Origin: Sternotherus odoratus
Lineage: Eukaryota > Chordata > Testudines > Kinosternidae
Length of the DNA stretch: 64,000 bases
Reading direction: 5' to 3'
Assembly: GCA_032164245.1 (NCBI GenBank)
Contig: JAVMKO010000002.1
Coordinates: 179,310,920 to 179,374,919, forward strand
The position numbers and the translations under genes are program-made. This document shows positions 12,838-24,800 of this stretch, one piece after another (within the stretch, counting starts at the first letter, position 1; the number at the start of each line of letters is the position of its first letter). Under the pieces are notes generated by a model, which saw only the letters and a program-made list of their open reading frames with translations, did not search any database and was not told where the DNA came from.

Positions 12838-15800
12838 CAGGTACCTCAATGGGTTCTACTGCGTGCTTGTCACTTTTTAAAACGAAGCATGTCTATAAGT
12901 ACTCAAATATAGATGGAGAAGTCTAGCAGCTGATGTCTGTTTTTGAAATGCTTGGCCTAATTTTTTCTAGATAGTTTCCATCAGGGCCTGACCCTCTTCT
13001 TCTCTTATGAAATATGACAACAGCACAGCCTAAGTGGCATACCAGGAGGTACACTGACTATGACCACAATTGTGTCTGTGTATGTGTGCAGTATTAAATA
13101 TCTGCTTTTAAAATGATTCATTTTACAATTCCAGAATAATATACATTTCACTGTCTACTCCCAGTGAATTATTCAAAGAAAACAAATAAGTATGAGCATG
13201 GTTCATTCTGTCATGCTGCCTGCTACGCTGATGCCATACAAAATGTATTATTATTACGGTTGGATGGCACTTACCCGTATAAGACAGTGTTTTTATTTCT
13301 CCATAGCTTTGCCAAACTTTAACTGTTTGGGTTGCAATTTTCAGTACCAGGTGTCTTCCTCAGGCTGAATGTTTCAGCTAAAACAGCTGAAATTTTCAGT
13401 TAAAACAGTTCCACCATTCCTGAGAGGAAAGCTAGTGAAAAATACATTGTTTTGGCCATGTTAAAAAAATCTGCCAATCTTTTATTTGAAAAGTTCTAGC
13501 GCTTCCATGCAGTGGAGCAGGGAGTTTCAATTGACAGGGGTGGCCTTTGAGTCACAGATTTGCCTTTTCCATCCATGTGAAAATATGCCCCAAATTGGCC
13601 AAGTTATAAGCTTTTGAAAAACCACAGTTTATATCTCAATGGAGACATCTTAGATTTTAGCACCTAAATCCCCCAAAGATTTTGTTAGCACTGGGCTTCC
13701 AGCTGCCCAGAGCAACCCTGCACTTGCAGCTCTGGGCTGCTGTTGGCCATGTTGGGTCCAAGGACTGGAACTAAGAGCAGGGAACGTCTCTCTCATGTGC
13801 TGTCAATGACTCCTTTGGGCCCAGGCAAGGGGAGAAGGAAGCTGTCTGATTGATACACAGAGGGGATAAGAGCTGGACCTGCAGGGTGTGTGTGATGTGT
13901 GGGAGAAGGGGAAGAAGGGTAGGACGATTAGTGAAGCAGTAAGAGACAGGGACTGGGATATGGAGTGGGGATGGATTGGGTGGGCTAGGAGACTGGGACT
14001 AGATGTCCAAGTCAGGGGTAGTGACTGGGTCTGGAAGTCTGAGGAGACTGGGACTGGCTGAGCTTTAAAACCATTAAAACACAGATTGCCAGCATCAAAT
14101 GTCAGAATATATACAATAAATATCCGCAAATCAAAGTCTAATAAGTGCTCTGGTAGCACTTTTTTTACTTCACCTGTCCATAAATTTAGATGATTATTGA
14201 TGGAAATCAACATTTACTGATAAAAATCTAACCCTTCCAAGCCTCTATATATAGTGATTTACATTTTCAAAGCACTGTACAAATATAAGCCAATATGATT
14301 TAGGGAAGTAGTAGAAATCCCAATAGTCGTGTCACTTAAATACTAGTCTGCACAAAGCAATGGAGAGTATCTTGTAGGGAACAATCCTGCGCTGGTTTAG
14401 ATTGACAATTGGATTTCTCTCCTTCGCTTCTGTCTTCATTTCCAAATTGTTCACAGACCAAAACTGAACCCAATTTAAAAAACAACCATACAGTCGAAAC
14501 ACATAAAATTATTATTTCTTCGCCAAATAAGTTTAAAAAACCTAGACAAATAAAATAAGTGCAATAACTTAAAAAAAACCTAGACAAATAAAATAAGTGC
14601 CCAAAAATTCAGCATCTCTGCCAATGTGGCTCAGCAGGCCTCCAGGTTTAAACAATGTCACCAGCCCTGTTCTCTCTTTAAATATTTTGAATCTGAATTA
14701 TAGTAAATGTTATTTACTGTCATTAAATAATTTATTGTCTGACACACACACCGCATCCTCGTCTCCATTGCCACATCTCACCCTCATATTTTCCCACCAC
14801 TGTGAAAATTTAAATGAATAAAAATCGGGAAAAATGTTTAAAAATAAATAATTATACAATCTATCAAAATTATAAAAAAATAAAAATTGAATTCTGCCAA
14901 GCCTAACTATATAATTATTAAATATTATTACTACTGTTGTTTTCATTCCATTAGGAGAGTATTGTGTAGTCTAATGGACTTCACAGTTAATAAATATTTG
15001 TTAATAATGGGCTTAAATTTTTCTTTGATCAATTTTATTCCATTGTTGCAAGTTATACCTTCTTGAATCATACTAAATAATTCCTTGGTATTGTCACCTC
15101 TAAATCTTTGTAGGCAGTTTGCGTGTATTCTCCTAGTCTGTCTGTGTGTCTACCGGTAGTTGTTGAAATCTTGTTTTATAAATTCTCTAGCTCTTAATCC
15201 TGCTTTTCCTCAAATGTGCTGTGATTTCCCTCCTTCTGTTGTTATGCTGCTTGCAACTCTGTGCAATATTTTCTGCATAGTCTCACCAGTGTTCCATAAA
15301 GTGGAACTAACACTTTCCTAGTCTGTGATGTAATGCTTCTGAATGTGCCGCTCAAAATTATGTCCTTTTTATCACCATACTGTTGTGCAACAACATGTAT
15401 CATTTTCAGTTCACTATCATGGCTACGGGTGAAACGCTGGCCCTGGTGGTGTTTTGCCACCCAGTATTTCATCCTGTGTATTTTCCATCATTACTTCTGT
15501 TTTCCCAGTGTCTTCCTGGAATAAATGAGCATGGTTGAAATACCTGACACTGTTGCTTCAGGAGCTTGTCTTTGCAGTGTTGCTTAAGTGAATGAGCTTG
15601 GATTTCATTCTCCTGATTATAAATTCACTGTGTAGAACTTGCTCCTAAAACAACGACTGCACATATCCTCAGTCGGATGTGTACAACAGTGGAAAATAAT
15701 GTGATGACCTAAGTGAGATGCAGGAAATACTTGGACTTGTTGGGAGGTCATTGTTAAAGCAGCAGATTTACTGTCTCCCTTGCATTCTGGGTAGCTTTTT

Positions 15801-18800
15801 TCCTTTAAATATTTGCTATTTCTGTCTTTAAAAAGCTAGGAGCTAATCTTACTTAATTATCCCTATTCTTTCTTTATAAAATAAGGTAAATCTCAGCAAC
15901 ATATTTCTCTCCTGTGTACAGCAAAATATCAAATGTGTATTTTTTTTCATTTCAAAGCAGAGCACAAAAATCTTAAAAGTTGTCCTCTGGCTGCTGTTTT
16001 TTCAAAGAAATGGATAAATATCCTCTAAATCTACAGTTACAGTAAGTGGCACTGGCTAATGATTTGATTTGAGAATTGAGAGTACAGTCTGGATTTACTC
16101 TTTGTGCATTAACGCAGGTCAGATGGACACAGGCTGCATTTTAAATCAGTAATGGAAGGCTGAAGCCTGTCTTAAACCAATCACATCAGCCTTACCCAAG
16201 ACCGATTGATCCCTAGGGGCTGAACCCTGTGAGCGCAGCTTTTATATGAATGGACTCTGTACAGCCTGAAGTTTCATTCATAAAATGGATGCTGAAGGGG
16301 GAAAAAAAACAAACCCTGGAATGTCCATTTATATAGAACTAAAGAGTGTAGTGTTCCATCAGCTGCTGCTTTTGCCAGTTGACTGGAAGTAATGATTAAT
16401 GCTCATTGGCCCTGCCTGCATGTAACTTGACACCATTTATGGCCTTGGTGTATTTCTAATGTATAGTGAATGAGAAGGCTACATTCTCAAATCAGAAACA
16501 TAAACAGGAACTGGTTGGTCTGAATTCCATTCAAATATGTCACTTCAGCCATGCACTGTTTGTCCAACTTAGATTTTAGGCAGGGAACCAGGCGGGGGAG
16601 AAAAAGCAACACAGACATTTTTTACAGTAAACTCAATAAAAAAAAAGGGAGAGAAAAAATCTGTTTTGCTTTTTTGTTGAATTTAAAGGGAAAGTTATGC
16701 TTAAACTCAAAACAAATTTTAACGTTAATGAAAGTGATGGAAATGAATATCTGATTTTAAAAGATCCTTCAAACACCAAATCTAAGTGGAATTTAAATTC
16801 AGATTTTAATATTGGAGCCTTTGTTTTCTGTTCTGATGTATAAAGTTACACGTTGCCCGGGCAGACTGTTGTCTTAAAAATGTATTTTCAGAGACCAGAT
16901 GTCATGATGTTGTCATAGTGAAGCCCCATTTCACTATAGAAACCAAAGGTGGTGCCATTTCAGAGGGGAAAGGAAAATGTTTATTTAAAGTTTGTTTTTT
17001 TAACTATTTTTGCTTAGGTGTAAACTGCTTTGACTAAATCTGCTTCTGGCTGGTAGGTTTATGTCAGGGGTTATAGATAGGAAATAATCTTGCCATGGTT
17101 ATCTTTTAGGAAGTTTTTTTGTGTATGTCATTATAGTGTTTCTGTAATACTGGAATGCAGGTGGAAAATAATGAATAATTCAAATGTAGGGCCATGGAAA
17201 ATGAAGGGGAAATGAGCTTTTCTTTGAGCCTTCCTCAGACAGGATCCTGTGAGCTCTGCACACAGGTTTAAGTCTTGCTATCCCTGCTCCTATTCATAGC
17301 ACCCTGTTGGCAGCCTGCAAACACTAATTTGTGTGCTTAGCTTTATGCAAGAGGTAGTCCCGTTGAATGTTATAGGGCTGTGCGCAGGTGCTTGCAGGAT
17401 CAGGATATAAGTGAGATCCCTGGACAGACAAGCTACAGATTGGGGTGGAGAGGAAGAGCTGACTCCACCATTAGCACCTATCTAATGAAGAATGTAAAAA
17501 TTATTCATTATGTTTTCCACTTGGTGTGTGTTCGTTTTCCAGAAAACTAAATTGCATTGTAAACAGTATTTCAATGGTGAATCTCCATAAATTCAGAAAT
17601 TAGATATTTTTTTTTTCTGGTGGAGCAAATACACTACTTATTTGATATATAACAATGCTGTTAGAAATGCATAGGCTCTCATTTAACAAAATTACTTTGT
17701 TCTCTTGTGCAATATTTTTGCCCAAGCCAAACAATACTGGGTTGAAGTGCTGTAGTAGAATTGTCAGATGAAAGCAATCTGTCGTTTTAAATGAAGATTT
17801 TAGAGAGAACGTCTGGCATTTGTCTGAATTGCAACATGTCTATATTTTGAGTTGAATCCTGGCCCATTCAAGGCTGTACCAAATCCCACAGTAAGATGTT
17901 AGCAACTGATCCTCAAACAGATCTGTGTGCAAGGATTTTTACTGCTGGGCAGCAAGAGTTGGACTGGAAATTTGTGCACACAGAGTCAATCCCAATCCCT
18001 CTCTCAAAGTGCAAAGTTTCAAAAAGTTCAATGAATAAAAAAGATTGTTAGGGGCGTAATAGATCTGGACAAGGAGAAGAAGTCTGGGGATAAATGTGAG
18101 AAGCGAGGGACATAACCTTGTTTTGTTAAAATATTATATGTTTGCTCTTGAAGAAAGAAATCCAGAATACTTAACACTGATGTTTTCCTTAAATAAAGCA
18201 ATTGAAATGTCTGTCTGGTTCTCCTCCGAATAAAGCATGTCAAGAAAATCCTCCACATATTAATGATTAACCTGTTGAATTGGAGATAGTTCACCTCCCA
18301 ATGACTTCATAAATATCTGCTTCAATTACCTTTGGTAAATGAAATAACCAAACACTCATTCATTTTCTGATGTAGCTGTAAAAAGAATCTGAAAAATTTT
18401 CAAAATAAATCAGTTTAAAAATGCCTAGTATGTACCTTCTAAAAATGAAACCTACACCCATCTCTGAGTTGTGAAGAAATGTATTATTTTAAGGTTATAA
18501 CAACCAACAAAAATGCACTTTTATGTAAAAAAACCATGATTAAATCAAGAATTCCTGACTAGTTATTTAAATCATGATTTAAATCAAATCCATCCTACTG
18601 CCTACCTAAAAATTCCCCTTGTGGTTTCAGCTGATTATTGTATATTCTTTTTTTCCTCACACTCTAAAACTGTTGGCTTAAGTTGCTGTATTAAACAGAC
18701 ATTACTTTCCATCCTGGAACTGGCTGCATTTTAGTGGTGGATGGAATGACCCTGGGGCATAGGCAGTATATTAATTTAAATTCTAACTGCTCCGAGGTCA

Positions 18801-21800
18801 GTAGAGATGATAAATGCTATATACACATACATTATTATTTTGTTAAAATGAGATGCCATTGAGGTTGGGAGTCCTAAAATATAACCTGTCCTAACTTTAA
18901 CATTTTATTTAAAAACTTAAGTTGGCTCTTGAGCCTAGAAAAGAAAAAGGTGAACAGGATTCTATTGATATTTTTCCTGTCTTGCCCACTTATAAGAACG
19001 GCAGGCAGAGCAGAGGGACAGAATGTGGATTTCTACTTGTGAAACCAAATACAGCTACGGATTTGGTGTATTGAGCCACTGTCAAGGAAGCCTGGGATTT
19101 GACCTACATTATAGTCCTTTTTTGCGGGGCTGATGGATTTATATTTATTTTAAGGACCAAAAGGACAGTTCAGAAGGAAATGCTGTCAGGTCAAGTTAAA
19201 TGATTGGCTGTTTCTCCAGCCAAACCCCTTGAAGTTCTAGTGTTTAGCTTCCATTCTTATAATAGTATCCTATCCAGTCTCAGAGGGTGAGAGAAGAACT
19301 AGGAAAGTAAACAGGAAGACAAGAGCATGGTCCCAGTGCCAATACTATCATTTTATTTTCTGTCTTTAAGGAAGAAAACAGGTTTTGTCGGTGGATGGGG
19401 TCTATTGATCAAAGTGAGAGACTTGTTTACAGGCTCAATATAAGTGACTGCCACTGGGGGCAGACTCACATCTGTGCTTCCTTGCTTTGTGTTTTTTGTA
19501 CAGAATTTAATCTCTGCTGTGTTACTGTTGTCACCAGGCCCTTATCTGCTATGGGTTGTAAACAGGGGGTGAACCAGAAGGTCTGCCCCTTTTAGAGCAA
19601 TGGAGCTCAGTGGCAGAGTATTTCTTCTAGGAAAGCTAGAACTTTAGGTGTCTAATAGAACTATCATTTTGTTCCAGAAATCCATTTATTCTGGGATAGG
19701 GACTAAAATCAATCAGGGCTAGATTGCAGTTTTGCAGCCTGCCCTGAGTAAGGGGTGCTGTGGATTTGCACTGTGCCAGGAGGAGACCCTAGAATGAATT
19801 GTGATTTAAATTCCCAGTTCCTCCTCTTCTTCCCCCTTGCTCTTGGGTAGGGTGACCAGACAGCAAATGTGAAAAATCAGGATGGGGGGGGGGGGTAATA
19901 GGAGCCTATATTAGAAAAAGACCCCAAAATCGGGACTGTCCCTATAAAATCAGGACATCTGGTCACCCTACTCGTGGCAAACCTTACTTTCCCCTGCGCA
20001 GCAGGCCAACTACTCTGTGGGAGAGGGTGGAGCTAGACTGCTTCTCACTCCACCTGCTTCTTCACAACAGGGAGTAGTGGGGGCAGGTATCCCTTGCTCT
20101 CCACAACTCAGTCAGTCATGGTCTGAGCAGTGAACTTCAAGAGCGCTGAGTCACTCCCCTTGTGTCTGTGATAGTCCCTCAGGTTGCAGTATATTAATAT
20201 GAGAGTTGTGCTAATGAAGGAAGGTCTAATCTTATGCCCTATTTGAGTATAGAATCCAGAATCCAGTCTGAGCTGCTCAGTTAGGACCTGACCTTGATCC
20301 CCCTGGAGTTAGTAGTTGATTTCCCTGTTTCCAATGGGAGTAAGGTTGGGCTCCTACTTTGTACTTCTTGATGAAGGCACCACATACTTCAGGTCCCTCC
20401 TTGGCATTCCCTGAAGAGCGAGCGCTGCTGCAGTCTCTGGATTATATATTTTAAAATAACACTTACTCGGGGGGAAATGGTGTCAGGACAATATGAAATA
20501 AGGCCAGTTTCATATTTTTAAGATAACTACTCTATTGCTCTTAGGGTTAAGGGAAACCAGCATGACCTCAGAGTATTCCAGATTAATAGCACTACTTATG
20601 CATCCTTACTTTTTCATTGGATTCTGCCCTTCATAAGGTGATATAACTTTATAGTATAAGTTAAGCATGTGCATATGTGTGTTGCATATCCAAAAGCCAG
20701 GCATATTTATTTAATTTATGTAATTACTATAAACGGCTAAAAGATCTGAAGATGATCTAACCAGTTCACCTCAACTATTTGCGGTGTGCCCTGAAGTAGC
20801 TCCATGCCTTTGCACTGTTGCGGTTATCTTCCTGAGACCATAATTTAACAAGAAGAAAATACACAATTGCTCTGCAATTTCTGCTCTAAAATGTTTGCTT
20901 TTGAAGTAACTCCACTTAGCTAGTTAAAATACTTCTGGGTCTTAGTTAAGCATTTAGTACAATTTAAAACTTCAATGTTAAATTTCATTGGTTGGACTTT
21001 TTATTAGATAAGGTTGAAATGAAAGCAGCAGGCAATTTAATTAGGAGTAATTTTTCTGGGCAAGTCATTACTTTGATGAACTTCAGAGCAATGTTTATGG
21101 CTCCTAATTAACCATGTTAGTCATTTGATTGAATAATCACTTTGGAAATGTTTCTACAATTTGATTAGAGTCTGACCCACTCTGATAGTCATAAATTAAC
21201 TGATAGCACTTTAGAATAACAAGACTTTAGTTACTTTATGAGGAATAGACTCTTCTCTGCTATATTTTTCAGTCCTCAGTGGAGTATTTAATCTTAGGGT
21301 TCAGTTCCATTTAAACAATGTTGGTACAAACAAGACTTGTCTTAAAAAAAACTAGTCTCCAGATGTTAATTGTAATTGACTTTGGTCCACAAGAGATATT
21401 ACCAAGGTTGGCTAAAAACACAACTGCATCGATAGATACATGTATAGCTCCCTTGTGCTGTCAGTTAGATCATTTTGCAAGAGCCAGCATCATGAGTTGC
21501 AAATAGGTTTTGCTGCCAATATTAGTGAATTTTTACCTAAAATAGAAAATAACATCTGTTTCAATTCTCAAGCTTCCTCCTTTTACATAGCTTCTTTTCC
21601 CATTCTCTTACAGTCTAATCTGTTTGGTAACCTGAGTGATTCTTCGCTTGTGAACCACTGCTTGCAGCTTTGACTTCTGGTGTACAAAATTACACTTGAC
21701 CTGTCTGAACATTGAATCACTGATTCCTGTGATTACTCAGAATAGTTGTAAAAGATGCTAGAAATACTAGAGCCCAAGGAGACAAGTACTGAATGCTTGA

Positions 21801-24800
21801 TAGGGAAACAAGTAATAAAGGAGGGATGGGGCTTTCAGACAGTTAGAGGAAACTTATTACTATCCTGTGCTGTGCTTGCAGTGGAAATTTGGTGTAAAAC
21901 CTCATTTTCTTATCCTTCCAAGTCCTTGATACTCATCACCAGTCAGTGAACAGTGAAATTTAGAACTGTGTTCTGAAAAGAGTTAGCAAACAATGTCAGA
22001 AGAATAATGTCTGTCTCTCCTCACCTCTCTTTGCATCTCTTCCAGAGTCAGGTGTTATAAGATTGCATGGCTCAGGGTAGGAGTTTATGAGAAGATCAAA
22101 TAGACGCTCTTAAGGAAGACTTTTGGTATTCAGTAGGCAGTTAGAAAAATGGACTTGAAGGCCAACCATTTGTGGTCTAGTTTTGTTTGCATGGGTATAA
22201 CTAGGGATAGAATCAAGTGAGGGGAAAATACAAAAATGGGGGTCTCCACAGAGCATACCATTTTAATTAGTATTGTTTGGTTTTCTCATTCTTCTTCCAT
22301 GCTTAAAGAAACAGTGGCAACATAGACAGTAGAAATGATAAACTATATATGCATTTTCATTGCCTTAAAAGTGCACAACGCTGTAAAAAGTGGTAATCAA
22401 TACCACTGAATTCCTTAAATGTGTTTGAAAATGTCTTAACAGTTAGAGAAAATACCTTTAAATTTTCAGATCTTGGAATCCAGGCTCAGAAGCCTGGCAT
22501 TCCCTGTGGTGATTATGCCACATTTTGTGGTTTATTAGTCTCTGCTATGATTGGCGAGCTATTGATTTCAAAATCATTGCTATGTCAGTTTGGTTACCAA
22601 AAGACCTAGATGCATAAATGTGGGGTTTAAAAAAATAATTCTGACTTGTGTATTTTGGTCTGTAATCACACTAAAGTGTGATTGTCATGGGAGTTGACCT
22701 TTAACAAGGTTAATTATGATAAAAATTTGAGTTCAAGTGACTGTGTTAGACAAGATCAATGTTCCACACGTTATGGTTTTCTTTTTTGCCATGCTTTGTG
22801 CATGCTGCTCTGAAATGCTAACTATGTGTTGACAGGTTCCCCCTCACTGTGACTTATGTCCCTTTCTGTTACTCTTCTATCTGTAGCTTGTCTCATTGAT
22901 AACCTGCACACTTTCAATTCCAGACAGTCTTTTGACTAGTGTTGTCTTCTCCTTTCAGAAGTGCCTAGCTGCCATTCCATTTACATGAGGCAAGAAGGCT
23001 TCCTGGCTCACCCAAACAGAACAGAAGTTAAGTTTTCTATATTTTAATGTCACTTTTGTACAAGAGAAACTTTTGGGATTTTTTTAGTTAAGTAATTTGG
23101 AGACCACACGATTAATAATTGTAATGCTTGGAAAACTCCATCCTTTGCTTCCCCCTGCTCTATCCCTGTGTTTTTGGTAAAACCACTGCAACCTTACTAG
23201 TACCAAAGGTTAGATAGGATACAAGCAGCTGAAATGTGGACTTGCTCAATAGTCTTTCCAGTGGCACTAGCTATTGAATAGGCACTTCTCATAAATTTTC
23301 CCCCCTGAGCCCATTCTGGTAAAATTCTGCTCCCCAGTGTATTGGTTTGACAATCACAGTCACCTGTTAAGGAATTTAGCTAACACGTTAAAGTTTGGAG
23401 TGCTGTCTTAAAAATCTCTTTGGGGCTGATTCTGCACCCATTTAAAAGTGGCAGACCTCTGACTTCAGTAGGTGCAGCTTTGGGGCCTTTGTCAAATGAA
23501 GTTTGTTACTCCACAGTAAAGGCATTTAATACATTTAATGAAAGTAGTCCAGAGCTAGAAGAAATTACCTGTAAAAAACAGATATTTTGCTTCCCAGTCT
23601 TCTGCTTCAGCACATATTTTAAGAGAGTATACAATGTGTTTTCTCTCTTCATTACTCATACATCCAGCAAATAAACTCTTCTCTTCAATTTACAGGTTGT
23701 ATCTATGAAAAGGGACCTAGACAGTTTTTTGATGACACTTGTGTTGTACCAGAGAAGTTTGATGGTATGTATTCCATATTTCTGTTTTGTTTTTTTCCTG
23801 GTGTGGGGAGTTGGAAAGGGAGTTGTTGATCAAAAAGCTCAGTAACATTCCAATTTAAGATGTCTTAACACACCATTTGCAGTGCACCCAACCAAAGCTG
23901 ACCTTTGCCTCTTGAAACCAAAGTCTCCTTTTCAATAGGATGTCAATCTGTTTTTGCTAGTGGGAGATTCTGTATCCAGAGATATGTTAGAAGAGTACAG
24001 TTCTGGCTGTGCTGAGAAGTGATAGGAGGATTTCCATTGCACTGATGATCACATACTGCTTGTTATTAGAGATTTATTGAAAGCTGATCCTGTAATTAAC
24101 AAAGCAGAACAGAAAGCAGCTCCTCTGGATTTACTGATGACTAATGCAGCCTGTTGTGTCTCATTGTCCATGAAGAATTGAATTATTGAACATAAGTGCA
24201 ACAGAGCAATTCAGGGTTTGATGTATTTTTTCCCCTTTTTTTGTCTAGAGAGATGTCTGTATTAAACATTGTGGTACTTGGTAATTTTTGAAAGGGTTGG
24301 TACCAAAAGAATTACCTTTTCATAGCACTGGCCATTATAACAAACATTTTCCAAAGATGAGTAATGGGGTCACATCAGATAAAATAGCCCGAAGTCATCT
24401 CAGTATATGGATTTCCTGGTGCAACTTTGATTTACTAAAGTTCTGTAGCATTGTAACCAAAGGCATAATTAGGCCCAGTATGTGATAGTCTGCAACTTTG
24501 GGTAGGTGATTTGCAGACTGAAGAGCTAATTGATTTACAGGAGAACCTCAGAGTTATGAGCCAACCAGTCAACCACACATCTCATTTGAAACCAGAAGCA
24601 CACCATCAGGGACCTAAATAAATAAATTAAAAAAATTAAAAAATACAGCAGGGTACTGTGTTAAACATAAAGTACTAAAAATAAATAAAGGGGAAGCAGC
24701 ATTTTTCTTCTTCATAGTAAAGTTTCAAAGCTGTATTAAGACAGTGTTTAGTTGTAAACTTTTGACAGACCAACCCTTTTGTTCTGAGGTATGAATGTTT

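Larger units (their letters stand above)
9316..22958 (+). other. ETV1: ETV1 large intron (13.6 kb)
   Basis: Bounded by TTCAG|gtaggt and cctttcag. It contains a hAT-like element (10.07 kb), a GT microsatellite (12.8 kb), a short duplication (14.5 kb), a degenerate CR1 (about 15 kb), an AT-rich palindromic element end (18.5 kb) and a TIR element (19.85 kb). Long stretches at 12.2-12.5 kb and 20.9-21.2 kb are AT-rich with homeodomain-type TAATTA motifs and no repeat, and are candidates for conserved noncoding elements. Nothing was recognised in the remainder. Confidence 0.85.
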
